A program made the position numbers and the translations under genes. From the IMG/VR virus record IMGVR_UViG_3300042863_000707, positions 1 to 36,124 of that record: a DNA stretch of 36,124 bases, one strand, 5' to 3'. The DNA comes from a virus. Every line of letters begins with the position of its first letter. Within the stretch, counting starts at the first letter, position 1. The notes beneath the pieces are model-generated. The model did no database searches. It was not told where the DNA came from and saw only the letters and a program-made list of their open reading frames with translations. This document shows, one piece after another, positions 8,928-16,375 of this stretch.

Positions 8928-8939
8928 GAAAAATATGTT

Positions 8940-9776
8940 ATGATAAATTTTAACAAAGAATACTACAGTAATAATTATTACTTCTTTCTAAAAGATAGGG
9001 GTAACCAAATCTCCTTATACTATTCTATTGCTAACACTTTAAGTGAATCTAGAAAAAAAGACAAAAAAATAGACTTCGATAAAAAAGATGCAAAAAAAGT
9101 TAAAGATGTTGTATATAATGTTTTAAACTCAAAAGAAAAACAAACAACAAAAGATATTGAGGATAAATTAAAAGATGTAAAAAAATCTTCAGGTGAGATT
9201 GGAGAGTTAGTTGATTCTGATGGAACAATGTTAAGTTCAAAAATTCCTTTAATAAATTTAACCCTTTCACCAAGAAAAACAATGGACCAGACTGTTGTTA
9301 TGGCTAGAACAACTAATGACCCTGTAACAAGAGGTTACCGTGTTTATTATGGTGAGAGTGAAGACAAAAAAGAAAATATTGTTTCGGAAGTTGATTATTC
9401 AGAAGCCTTTGGGTATGTTGAGACCGAAGGAAAAGATTTTAGACAAACGGTAAATATATTGAAAAAAATGGGTGTTGAAAATCCGGTACAAAGAGCGAAA
9501 GAATTTGGTAAATTACCTAAAGCTAAAAAAGTTAATGGCAAATTAAAACAAAGACTTTCTGAAAAAGATAGTATTGAAGAACAACAAAAAGAAAAAATGA
9601 TTAAAATGGTTGAGGATATCTTAACTAAGAAATCTAAAGATAGTTCAGACGTTGTAAAACGTGATGAAAGCGTTAGTAAGATATTAGTTAAAAATTTACA
9701 ATCAATTAAAAAATTAGCGGATAAAGAAGGTATCAGTATTTCTAAATTAATTAACATATTAAAATCAAATGAATAA
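8940..9776 (+). CDS. Hypothetical lysine-rich protein, first gene of the plus-strand block
   Basis: This 278-residue protein is highly charged. It has Lys/Asp-rich helical N-terminal (about 38-90) and C-terminal (about 200-278) regions around a more beta-like middle that contains MARTTNDPVTRGYRVYYGE. I see no signal peptide, membrane segment or catalytic motif and do not recognise the family. Its last 8 bases overlap the next gene, and both belong to a compact run of five genes ending at the terminator at 11543. A virion or head/tail assembly role is possible from context but unproven. The ATG at 8940 follows a candidate promoter element. An ATG at 8934 leads immediately to a stop. Confidence 0.7.
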   Translation: MINFNKEYYSNNYYFFLKDRGNQISLYYSIANTLSESRKKDKKIDFDKKDAKKVKDVVYNVLNSKEKQTTKDIEDKLKDVKKSSGEIGELVDSDGTMLSSKIPLINLTLSPRKTMDQTVVMARTTNDPVTRGYRVYYGESEDKKENIVSEVDYSEAFGYVETEGKDFRQTVNILKKMGVENPVQRAKEFGKLPKAKKVNGKLKQRLSEKDSIEEQQKEKMIKMVEDILTKKSKDSSDVVKRDESVSKILVKNLQSIKKLADKEGISISKLINILKSNE

Positions 9777-10239
9777 GGACTTATACGGAAATAAATTTTC
9801 CCTACCTGAGGAGGTTGTAAGTTATTTACAACAGTGCCATGATGCCGCAGGAGGTGCTGACGAAAGTGTTGAGGGTTATAAGAGAAACAAAGAACTAAGA
9901 GATAGTCGTGAGGTTACATATCAACAATTAAAACGAATGAAAAATTGGTTTGATAAGTTTGAGGGTGATGAAAATGATTTATCTTATATATTGAATGGTG
10001 GCCATTATGTTAAGAATTGGGTTCACAATACTTTAACTTCAATGAGAGATAATGTATACAATACTAAAAAGAATAAATCTGAGGTTTTGCCTAATCAATT
10101 TATTCAGCCACATGAAAAGAATGACATGACAACAATTAATAGACCAAGTAAAAGTCATAAAGCAACTGTTGATAAATATGATACCGCTATTATGGAGAAT
10201 CTAATCAGAATAAACAATTTAATTAAAAAAATAATATAA
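9769..10239 (+). CDS. Hypothetical protein, about 156 residues
   Basis: The sequence MNKDLYGNKFSLPEEVVSYL opens a mostly helical protein containing RMKNWFDKFEG and ILNGGHYVKNWVHNTL segments and a helical tail ending INNLIKKII. It overlaps the upstream gene by 8 bases and is followed after one base by the next ATG, which argues for a genuine co-translated gene. I do not recognise the family. Phage genes of this size next to structural genes are often virion or assembly components, but nothing in the sequence fixes a function. Confidence 0.65.
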   Translation: MNKDLYGNKFSLPEEVVSYLQQCHDAAGGADESVEGYKRNKELRDSREVTYQQLKRMKNWFDKFEGDENDLSYILNGGHYVKNWVHNTLTSMRDNVYNTKKNKSEVLPNQFIQPHEKNDMTTINRPSKSHKATVDKYDTAIMENLIRINNLIKKII

Positions 10240-10240
10240 T

Positions 10241-10534
10241 ATGGCGACAATAGACCCAATTGTGTTTGAACAACCTAAAAATGACTTGTCATCAATCGCT
10301 GACATGGAAAGAGCAAAGTTATTCCCAAAGAATGATTATAAACCAACAAATCAATATTCGGCAGTTAATCCTGACGCTATCGCTGATGGCGATGCTCAAG
10401 GTAAAGGTACTGGAGGATTTTTAGATGTTTATAATCAAGGTGCGGGAGCAATTCAAGACATCTTAGAACGAAAGGCTGAGATAGTTATTAATGAATTTAA
10501 ACCTAACTCACCATACACTACACCAAGTGCGTAA
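10241..10534 (+). CDS. Small hypothetical protein, 97 residues
   Basis: The protein MATIDPIVFEQPKNDLSSIAD has a disordered, Asn/Pro-rich N-terminal half, then a Gly-rich GKGTGGFLDVYNQGAGAIQD stretch and a short helix. It shares one base with the following gene (TAATG), a typical coupled junction. No known domain is recognised. Composition suggests a small structural or scaffolding-type protein, with low certainty. Confidence 0.6.
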   Translation: MATIDPIVFEQPKNDLSSIADMERAKLFPKNDYKPTNQYSAVNPDAIADGDAQGKGTGGFLDVYNQGAGAIQDILERKAEIVINEFKPNSPYTTPSA

Positions 10535-10917
10535 TGAAACTTTACAATACAGTTAAATCCCTTATTTTAGAAGTAGCATCGATTGATTCAATCGTTGATG
10601 CTATAAAAAAAAGAGATAAGATAGTAATTTACTATGATGGTGATGAACCAGGTGGTAGAGGGTTAAGAGAAATTGAACCTGTTTGTCTTGGGTATAGTAA
10701 GTCAGATAATCCTGTTTTAAGAGCTTGGGATAATGAAGGGTCTTCTCATACCGCATATAAGGGAGAACAACCTTTACCAGGGTGGAGATTATTCAGAGTT
10801 GATAAAATATTATCATTTAAACCAACGGGAGAAAAATTTGAATCGTCTAAACCAGGGTATAATCCATCAGGAGACAAAAGCATGAATAGAATTATTATTA
10901 ACGCAGTGTTTAATTAA
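10534..10917 (+). CDS. WYL-domain-like protein with possible capsid-targeting N-terminus
   Basis: The 127-residue product contains a pattern typical of WYL-type Sm-like beta-barrels: KKRDKIVIYYDG (residues 25-36), REIEPVCLGYSK (45-56), a PVLRAW strand (60-65) and GWRLFRVDKILSF (83-95). WYL domains usually sense ligands in bacterial regulators and defence systems, but here no DNA-binding domain is attached. The first 13 residues, MKLYNTVKSLILE, form a helix ending L-x-E before VAS. This resembles the prohead-protease-cleaved targeting peptide of T4 internal head proteins. If that is right, a WYL-like protein is packaged in the head and delivered with the DNA. The fold call is moderate and the packaging idea is inference. 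Confidence 0.6.
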   Translation: MKLYNTVKSLILEVASIDSIVDAIKKRDKIVIYYDGDEPGGRGLREIEPVCLGYSKSDNPVLRAWDNEGSSHTAYKGEQPLPGWRLFRVDKILSFKPTGEKFESSKPGYNPSGDKSMNRIIINAVFN

Positions 10918-10938
10918 CAACCTCCAATAATATAAGAT

Positions 10939-11523
10939 ATGACAAACGAAAACGACTTAATAGAAAAATTAATGATATCTAAAGCTATTATGGATAAGCA
11001 TAATAACACCCCAAGGTCGGGTAATAATTTAAATATGACAAGTCCAACGGTAGAAAATTATGAAGCTCCACAAGCTAAATATAATTTACCACAAGAATTT
11101 ATGCAGGAATCAGTTACTCAATCATCCCCATCACATCAACAACCAATAACTAAAGATAGAGTAATGTCTTCTAAATTACCTGATGAGATTAAAAGATTAA
11201 TGATAGAACACCCCATCAATCAACCAAACTCAATGGCGGGGCCGTCATTATCTAATGATTTGATTGATAAAGCGTCTAGATTAATGAATCTTGATGCTAA
11301 AGGAAGTCCAAAAGGCCATCAACCAAATAGAATGGTAGAACAATCAATACCAACTCAAGATTTATCAACTTTAAAAGAATTATTAAGAGAGGTTGTTGAA
11401 GAAGTGCTACAAGAAAATGGATTAATTGCCGAATCCACCCAAAAATCAAATGAAATATTTTCCTTTAAGGTAGGTAAACATATATTTGAGGGTAAGGTTA
11501 CTAAGATAAAAAAAATACCTTAA
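10939..11523 (+). CDS. Hypothetical protein with disordered N-terminal half and C-terminal beta module
   Basis: This protein has 194 residues. Residues 1 to about 130 are low-complexity, rich in Asn, Gln, Pro and Ser, and probably disordered. A helix LKELLREVVEEVLQENG follows (about 144-160), then a short beta module FSFKVGKHIFEGKVTKIKK (about 174-192). The helix followed by L-Q-E resembles the prohead-protease-site helices seen in other proteins of this window, though here it is internal. The gene is the last of its block and is followed by a strong terminator. Function is unknown. A head or assembly protein fits but is not shown. Confidence 0.6.
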   Translation: MTNENDLIEKLMISKAIMDKHNNTPRSGNNLNMTSPTVENYEAPQAKYNLPQEFMQESVTQSSPSHQQPITKDRVMSSKLPDEIKRLMIEHPINQPNSMAGPSLSNDLIDKASRLMNLDAKGSPKGHQPNRMVEQSIPTQDLSTLKELLREVVEEVLQENGLIAESTQKSNEIFSFKVGKHIFEGKVTKIKKIP

Positions 11524-11542
11524 AGAGAAGTTTACATTAAAT

Positions 11543-11577
11543 AAAAAACCCCCTCATAACTATGTGGGGTTTTTTTA
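11543..11577 (+). terminator. Strong (bidirectional-type) rho-independent terminator
   Basis: AAAAAACCCC (11543-11552) pairs with GGGGTTTTTT (11567-11576) around a loop of about 14 bases, and further T residues follow. It lies 20 bases after the stop at 11523 and separates the small-gene block from the glycosyltransferase cluster. Confidence 0.85.
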
Positions 11578-11636
11578 TTTTAATACGGTTGATATTTCTT
11601 TAATTTCTTATTATATTTTTTAGAGAATTTTATAAT

Positions 11637-12857
11637 ATGAAAGAAAAAATTAATGTTTTAGTACTACCAAGTGATAAAAGTGGTGTTGGGAAATTTCGCT
11701 CGGTCGACCCCCACGTACACTTACAAAATCTATATCCCGATGACTTTCACGTAGACATTGACTACGAACCAAGAATTGGTGACCCGAGTTATTGGAGTAA
11801 ATACCAAATTGTACACGTACATAGAAATATTGGAAGTAACTACGATAATACACCTAATATTATTAGAAATTTAAAATCAATTGGGGTTATTGTCATTGTT
11901 GATATTGATGATTATTGGTTACCGACAAAAGAACATCCTATTCATCAAATAATTGTACAACAAAAAATTAACGAAAAAATTGTTGCAAATTTAAAAGAAG
12001 CCGATTATGTTATGACAACAACGGATATTTTTGCAAATGAAATTATAAAATTTAATAAGAACGTTGTTGTATTCCCTAACGCAATTAACCCAAAAGAACC
12101 TCAATTTAATCAACCGACTGTCAAATCAGATAGAATCAGAGTTGGGTGGTTAGGTGGTTCATCTCACTTACATGACTTAATGTTATTACAAGGTTTTACA
12201 CAAAAAAACGGTTCTGAAATTAATAACAAAATTCAATATGTTATTTGTGGTTTTGACACTAGAGGTAGTGTTACTGAAATTAATCCGCAAACAGGTGAAC
12301 AAAAACGTAGAGATATTTTACCTCATGAAACTGTATGGTCAAAATATGAAGAAATTTTTACAAACAACTATAATTTAGTGGATGAAGATTATAAAAAATT
12401 TTTAATAGAATATAAAGAAGGTGATTATGTTTCTAACAAAGAATTACCTTATGTTAGAGTATGGACTAAACCTGTAACATCTTACGCAATGAATTATTCA
12501 AAGCTTGATATTTCTTTATCACCAATTAAAAATCACATCTTTAATAGAATGAAATCCCAATTAAAAGTTATTGAGGCAGGATTTTATAAGAAAGCGTTAA
12601 TTGCTTCAGAAATTGGTCCTTATACAATTGACTTGAAACATTGTTTAAAAAATGGTAATTTTGTTGATGGTAACGCAATGTTAGTTCCTGAACATAGAAA
12701 TCATAGTGATTGGTCTAAACATATTAAAAAGTTAATCCAAAACCCTAATTTAATTACTGATATGGGGGAAAGATTATATGAAACAGTTAAAGACAAATAC
12801 GATTTAAATAACGTAACTAAAGATAGAGCAGAATTTTATAAATCATTAATTAAATAA
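11637..12857 (+). CDS. Glycosyltransferase, GT4/GT-B-like
   Basis: The 406-residue protein has a GT-B-like plan. An N-terminal Rossmann half begins KINVLVLPSDKSGVGKFRS. A VDIDDYW segment at about 88-94 follows, then FPNAIN at 146-151 and GWLGGSSHLHDL at 170-181, where the second Rossmann half with a Gly-rich loop begins. A C-terminal region contains KAGFYKKALIAS-like elements (around 314-325) equivalent to the nucleotide-sugar-binding loop of GT4 enzymes. The reaction would be sugar transfer from a nucleotide sugar to an unknown acceptor. It opens a cluster with four more glycosyltransferases, a cytidylyltransferase and two methyltransferases. The donor and acceptor cannot be read from sequence. 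Confidence 0.8.
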   Translation: MKEKINVLVLPSDKSGVGKFRSVDPHVHLQNLYPDDFHVDIDYEPRIGDPSYWSKYQIVHVHRNIGSNYDNTPNIIRNLKSIGVIVIVDIDDYWLPTKEHPIHQIIVQQKINEKIVANLKEADYVMTTTDIFANEIIKFNKNVVVFPNAINPKEPQFNQPTVKSDRIRVGWLGGSSHLHDLMLLQGFTQKNGSEINNKIQYVICGFDTRGSVTEINPQTGEQKRRDILPHETVWSKYEEIFTNNYNLVDEDYKKFLIEYKEGDYVSNKELPYVRVWTKPVTSYAMNYSKLDISLSPIKNHIFNRMKSQLKVIEAGFYKKALIASEIGPYTIDLKHCLKNGNFVDGNAMLVPEHRNHSDWSKHIKKLIQNPNLITDMGERLYETVKDKYDLNNVTKDRAEFYKSLIK

Positions 12858-12862
12858 ATAAT

Positions 12863-13321
12863 ATGTATAATAAAAAAGGTAAAGTTGGGTTCACCGCAGG
12901 TAATTTTGATTTACTACACCCAGGTTATATTTACACTTTTGAAGCGGCAAAAGAACATTGTGATTACTTTATGGTTTTTTTACAAAGAGACCCGTCCGAA
13001 ACAAGATTTACAAAGTATAAACCAGTTGTTCCATTATATGAAAGATATAAAACTTTGATGTCAATAAAGTATGTTGATGACGTTGTAACATATCAAACTG
13101 AAGAAGATTTAGTAAAACTAATTGAGTTTTTTAAACCTGATGTTAGAATTTTGGGTGACGATTATATTGGTAAACGATTTACAGGAGACCATCTACCAGT
13201 TAATGTCGTTTACACTACAAGGTCTCACAATTGGTCAACAACTAAAATTAAAGATTTAATCACAATACAAACATTAAAACAAAATCCTGAAATAATAAAA
13301 AATTTAGATACAAATGATTAA
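12863..13321 (+). CDS. Cytidylyltransferase-family nucleotidyltransferase (TagD/RfaE-like) with altered HxGH motif
   Basis: The 152-residue protein matches the compact cytidylyltransferase fold. GNFDLLHPGY (13-22) stands at the nucleotide-binding HxGH motif, ERYKTLMSIKYVDDVV (60-75) and LGDDYIGK (97-104) lie in the middle, and RSHNWSTTKIKD (120-131) corresponds to the RTxGISTT motif. These enzymes form CDP- or ADP-activated alcohols or sugars for cell-wall and LPS pathways. The second catalytic His of HxGH is Tyr22 here, which could weaken catalysis or change substrate. The gene lies 5 bases after a glycosyltransferase, consistent with making an activated donor. It overlaps the next gene by 8 bases. 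Confidence 0.8.
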   Translation: MYNKKGKVGFTAGNFDLLHPGYIYTFEAAKEHCDYFMVFLQRDPSETRFTKYKPVVPLYERYKTLMSIKYVDDVVTYQTEEDLVKLIEFFKPDVRILGDDYIGKRFTGDHLPVNVVYTTRSHNWSTTKIKDLITIQTLKQNPEIIKNLDTND

Positions 13322-14033
13322 AATACCTATTACTAAAATTTTGTTTCTTGACATAGAAACCGTTGGGATTGAAAAAGACTTTGACACTTGTGTTAAAAAT
13401 CATCCCGAGATTGCACATCAATTTGATAAGTATTTAGATTGGTTTTTAAAACGATTCCCCGAAGACTCAACTAAGGGAGAAAATGAAGATGAAAGACAAA
13501 ATATTATATTTTCAACAAGAACCTCATTGGTTCCCGAATTTGCAAAGATTGTATGTGTTAGTGTCGCCTTTGTTATGGATAATGGTGAAGTTAAAAAACA
13601 AACCTTTTTTGGTGATGATGAGAAACAATTATTACGTGATTGTCAGAAATTATTGGACCGTTGCGGAAAATTGGATTTCTTTTTGTGTGGTCATAATTTA
13701 AAGAATTTTGATATTCCGATGATTGCCAAAAGAATGATTATTAATGGATTACTTCCACCATCAATTCTACCATCATACGATACAAAACCATGGGAAATTA
13801 AAGCTATTGACACTAAAGAAATTTGGCAATACGGTGCTTACACTGCAATTGGTTCATTAGACTTAATGTGTGCGTCAATGGATGTTCCATCTTCAAAAGA
13901 GGGCGAAATTACTGGTGATAAAGTACACGATTCATATTGGAATCACGGAAAATTAAAAGAAATCTCAGAATACTGCGAACGAGATGTTAACGTATTAATT
14001 GAGGTGATAAAAAAATTAAAAGAACTTAAATAA
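13314..14033 (+). CDS. DEDDy 3'-5' exonuclease related to PolB exonuclease domain
   Basis: This stand-alone 239-residue exonuclease has LDIETVG (Asp13, Glu15) as motif I, GHNLKNFD (126-133, Asp133) as motif II and Y220-C-E-R-D224 as the YX3D motif III of the DEDDy class. The closest described group is the predicted 3'-5' exonuclease similar to the polymerase B exonuclease domain, common in Bacteroidota. It would remove nucleotides from DNA (or RNA) 3' ends with two metal ions, in replication, recombination or host DNA turnover. It overlaps the upstream gene by 8 bases and shares one base (TAATG) with the dUTPase. No polymerase domain is attached. Confidence 0.85.
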   Translation: MIKIPITKILFLDIETVGIEKDFDTCVKNHPEIAHQFDKYLDWFLKRFPEDSTKGENEDERQNIIFSTRTSLVPEFAKIVCVSVAFVMDNGEVKKQTFFGDDEKQLLRDCQKLLDRCGKLDFFLCGHNLKNFDIPMIAKRMIINGLLPPSILPSYDTKPWEIKAIDTKEIWQYGAYTAIGSLDLMCASMDVPSSKEGEITGDKVHDSYWNHGKLKEISEYCERDVNVLIEVIKKLKELK

Positions 14034-14635
14034 TGACAGAAGAATTTGATTTAGATTTTTTAAAGAAAAAAGCGGAAGAGTTAAAATTAATGTTATCAAC
14101 GCCAGAAAATGATGATATTGACTATAATCAAATACTTGACGAGTTTGGTATTGATGTCAAACAATTAGAAGTTGATATGAAAAACTATAAACCTAAACTG
14201 GATTTAGGATTTACGAAACTACATCTTGATGCGGTTACACCAAGTTATAATTACGCAAGTGATTCTGGCTTTGATTTATATTCAGTTGAAGATGTGACAA
14301 TTGAAGGTCTTGGTAGAGGGTTAGTCCCAACTGGACTATCGTTTGATATTAAAGATGGTTATGAAATCCAAGTTAGGTCTAAAAGTGGATTGGCAATTAA
14401 TCAAGGTTTAATGTGTTTAAACTCACCAGGAACAGTGGATAATGGATACACAGGTGAAGTAAAAGTGATTATATTCAACACAAATAAAGAACCTTTTACA
14501 ATTACTAAAGGTATGAAAGTTGCTCAAGCAGTTTTATGCCCCGTAGTTAATGGTGGTTGGGTTTATTTAGATGAAAAAAATGAAGTGGCCAAAAAAGATA
14601 GAAACGATAACGGATTTGGTTCTACAGGTATATAA
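14033..14635 (+). CDS. dut: dUTP diphosphatase with N-terminal extension
   Basis: All five trimeric dUTPase motifs are present: ASDSGFDLYS (75-84), RSKSGLA (115-121), GTVDNGYTGEV (133-143), AQAVLCP (164-170) and the P-loop-like RNDNGFGSTG (190-199). The enzyme hydrolyses dUTP to dUMP and pyrophosphate, keeping uracil out of phage DNA and feeding dTMP synthesis. At 200 residues it is about 50 longer than usual. The excess is an acidic, helical N-terminal extension (1 to about 55, with FDLDFLKKKAEELKLML) that I do not recognise and that may mediate an interaction. It is coupled to the exonuclease gene upstream. Confidence 0.95.
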   Translation: MTEEFDLDFLKKKAEELKLMLSTPENDDIDYNQILDEFGIDVKQLEVDMKNYKPKLDLGFTKLHLDAVTPSYNYASDSGFDLYSVEDVTIEGLGRGLVPTGLSFDIKDGYEIQVRSKSGLAINQGLMCLNSPGTVDNGYTGEVKVIIFNTNKEPFTITKGMKVAQAVLCPVVNGGWVYLDEKNEVAKKDRNDNGFGSTGI

Positions 14636-14643
14636 TTAATATT

Positions 14644-15267
14644 ATGCACAAAACTGCTGAAGATAACTCAAAAAGATTTTTTACGAATTACATTTATAAT
14701 AAAAAAGATTCGGGTAAAATATTAGAAATTGGTTCTTATATTGGAGGGTTTAACATCCGTTCATTATCCCCTGAAAATATGGAATATATTGGGGTTGATT
14801 TAGGCTCAGGACCTGGTGTTGATGTCGTACTTGAAGACCAATATGTCTTACCTTTTGGAGATAACTCTTTTGATTATGTTATTAGTTCATCTTGTTTTGA
14901 ACATAGTGAATTTTTTTGGTTGAATTTTTTGGAAATTATGAGGGTTCTGAAACCTTCAGGTCTTTTTTATTTAAACGCACCATCAAACGGGGATTTTCAT
15001 AGATATCCTGTTGACTGCTGGAGATTTTTTCCTGATAGTGGAAACGCCATGTCTAATTGGGGTAAACGTAATGGGTATAATTGTGAGGTTCTTGAGCTCT
15101 ACACTAGTGATAAAGAAATGGATATATGGTCGGATTATGTTTCTATTTTTATAAAAGACTCTGAACATATTAATGAACACCCAAATAGAATTCTAAGTAG
15201 TTTTAATAACTACACCAATGGTTCTATTTACCCTCATAAAAATTTTACAAATTTAAAAAAATGGTAA
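14644..15267 (+). CDS. Class I SAM-dependent methyltransferase (Methyltransf_11-like)
   Basis: Motif I LEIGSYIGG (27-35) is the SAM-binding Gly-rich loop. IGVDLGSG (about 50-57) supplies the acidic residue for the ribose, and LPFGDNSFDYVISSSCFEH is the typical post-II/motif IV region of small-molecule methyltransferases. The continuation MRVLKPSGLFYLNAPS matches the end of the Methyltransf_11 fold. The protein has 207 residues. It overlaps the next methyltransferase by 7 bases, and both sit among glycosyltransferases, so sugar or glycan O-methylation is a reasonable inference. DNA methylation is unlikely, since no DPPY-like motif is present. Confidence 0.85.
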   Translation: MHKTAEDNSKRFFTNYIYNKKDSGKILEIGSYIGGFNIRSLSPENMEYIGVDLGSGPGVDVVLEDQYVLPFGDNSFDYVISSSCFEHSEFFWLNFLEIMRVLKPSGLFYLNAPSNGDFHRYPVDCWRFFPDSGNAMSNWGKRNGYNCEVLELYTSDKEMDIWSDYVSIFIKDSEHINEHPNRILSSFNNYTNGSIYPHKNFTNLKKW

Positions 15268-15824
15268 ATAAAGAAAAAATTAATAAACTATATGTAATGA
15301 GAGATGAGCATTACACCAAAGGTTTAATGGATTTAATACAATATCTGAATGAATTTGGGGATACTACTAAAATGAGAATGGTTGAGATTGGTTCGTATGC
15401 TGGTGAGTCTACTAAAATATTTGCGAAACATTTTAAAGAAGTTATCTCAATAGACCCATTTCTTAATGATTATGACTTAAATGATATAACTTGTTATCAT
15501 ATGGATTTAAATAAGGTATACGAAGAATTTATATCAAATACTAAAACATTCAGTAATATCCGTTTAATCAAACAAACATCTGATGACGCAATTAATGAAT
15601 TAATTAATGAAAGTTTTGATTTTATTTATATTGATGGTATTCACACTTATGCCCAAGTAAATAAAGATATTGATAATTATAAACCATTAATTGTTAAAGG
15701 TGGTTTTATTGGTGGTCATGATTTTCATCCTGTATGGAGTGGGGTAGTCCAATCAATTAAAGAAAAAGTGGGTGAACCAAATAAAACGTTCCAAGATACT
15801 AGTTGGGTAATTAAAATTAATTAA
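15261..15824 (+). CDS. Class I SAM-dependent methyltransferase (Methyltransf_24-like)
   Basis: This 187-residue protein has MVEIGSYAGEST (40-51) as motif I, VISIDPF (61-67) as motif II and FDFIYIDGIHTYAQVNKD (119-136), which contains the D-G-x-H signature of the Methyltransf_24 group often found next to glycosyltransferases. GGFIGGHDFHPVWSGV follows near 152-167. The first methyltransferase in this pair is a different subfamily, so this is not a simple duplication. Its product would be methylation of a sugar or other small acceptor. The neighbouring gene begins 2 bases after its stop. Confidence 0.85.
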   Translation: MVNKEKINKLYVMRDEHYTKGLMDLIQYLNEFGDTTKMRMVEIGSYAGESTKIFAKHFKEVISIDPFLNDYDLNDITCYHMDLNKVYEEFISNTKTFSNIRLIKQTSDDAINELINESFDFIYIDGIHTYAQVNKDIDNYKPLIVKGGFIGGHDFHPVWSGVVQSIKEKVGEPNKTFQDTSWVIKIN

Positions 15825-15826
15825 CA

Positions 15827-16369
15827 ATGTTTTTAAATATTATTACACCGTGTAGTAGACCTGAGAATCTACATGTAATTAGTGAAACTATTAATATACC
15901 AAAAGAAAATTATAGATGGATTGTTGTCTTTGATATGGATGAACTACCAAAAAAGGAATTAATCCCATTAAATTGTGAGCCACATTTATATAGAGAAAAA
16001 GGTAGTGTAGTTGGTCATGCCCAACGAAATTATGCTTTAAACATAATTGATGATGGTTATATATACTTTAATGATGATGACACCTCAGTACATCCTGAAT
16101 TATGGGAAACAATTAAGAATTGTAATTCTGACTTTATTTCATTTATACAATTAAACAAAGATGGAACCACAAGACTTGTTGGTAAAGTAATAGATGTTAG
16201 ACAGATTGATAGTCACAATTTTATTATTTCAAGAAATACTGTTGGGGTTAGTCAATTTTTTATAAACAAGTATGATGCTGATGGGCATTTTGCAAAAGAA
16301 TGTTATAACAAATCATTAACTAAAACACACTTTAATAAACCATTATCCATCTATAATTTATTGAGATAA
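15827..16369 (+). CDS. Small GT-A-fold glycosyltransferase-like protein
   Basis: The start MFLNIITPCSRPENLHVI is the typical first strand of GT-A/GT2 enzymes, and YFNDDDTSVHPELW (81-94) carries an Asp-rich DxD-type metal and nucleotide-sugar site. GHAQRNYAL (63-71) is the usual stretch before that motif. At 180 residues it is shorter than most GT2 enzymes and contains little beyond the nucleotide-binding half plus a short acceptor part ending in a His/Lys-rich tail. It is probably a metal-dependent transferase, but it could be a non-catalytic partner of the larger enzyme encoded 6 bases downstream. Confidence 0.7.
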   Translation: MFLNIITPCSRPENLHVISETINIPKENYRWIVVFDMDELPKKELIPLNCEPHLYREKGSVVGHAQRNYALNIIDDGYIYFNDDDTSVHPELWETIKNCNSDFISFIQLNKDGTTRLVGKVIDVRQIDSHNFIISRNTVGVSQFFINKYDADGHFAKECYNKSLTKTHFNKPLSIYNLLR

Positions 16370-16375
16370 CCATAT

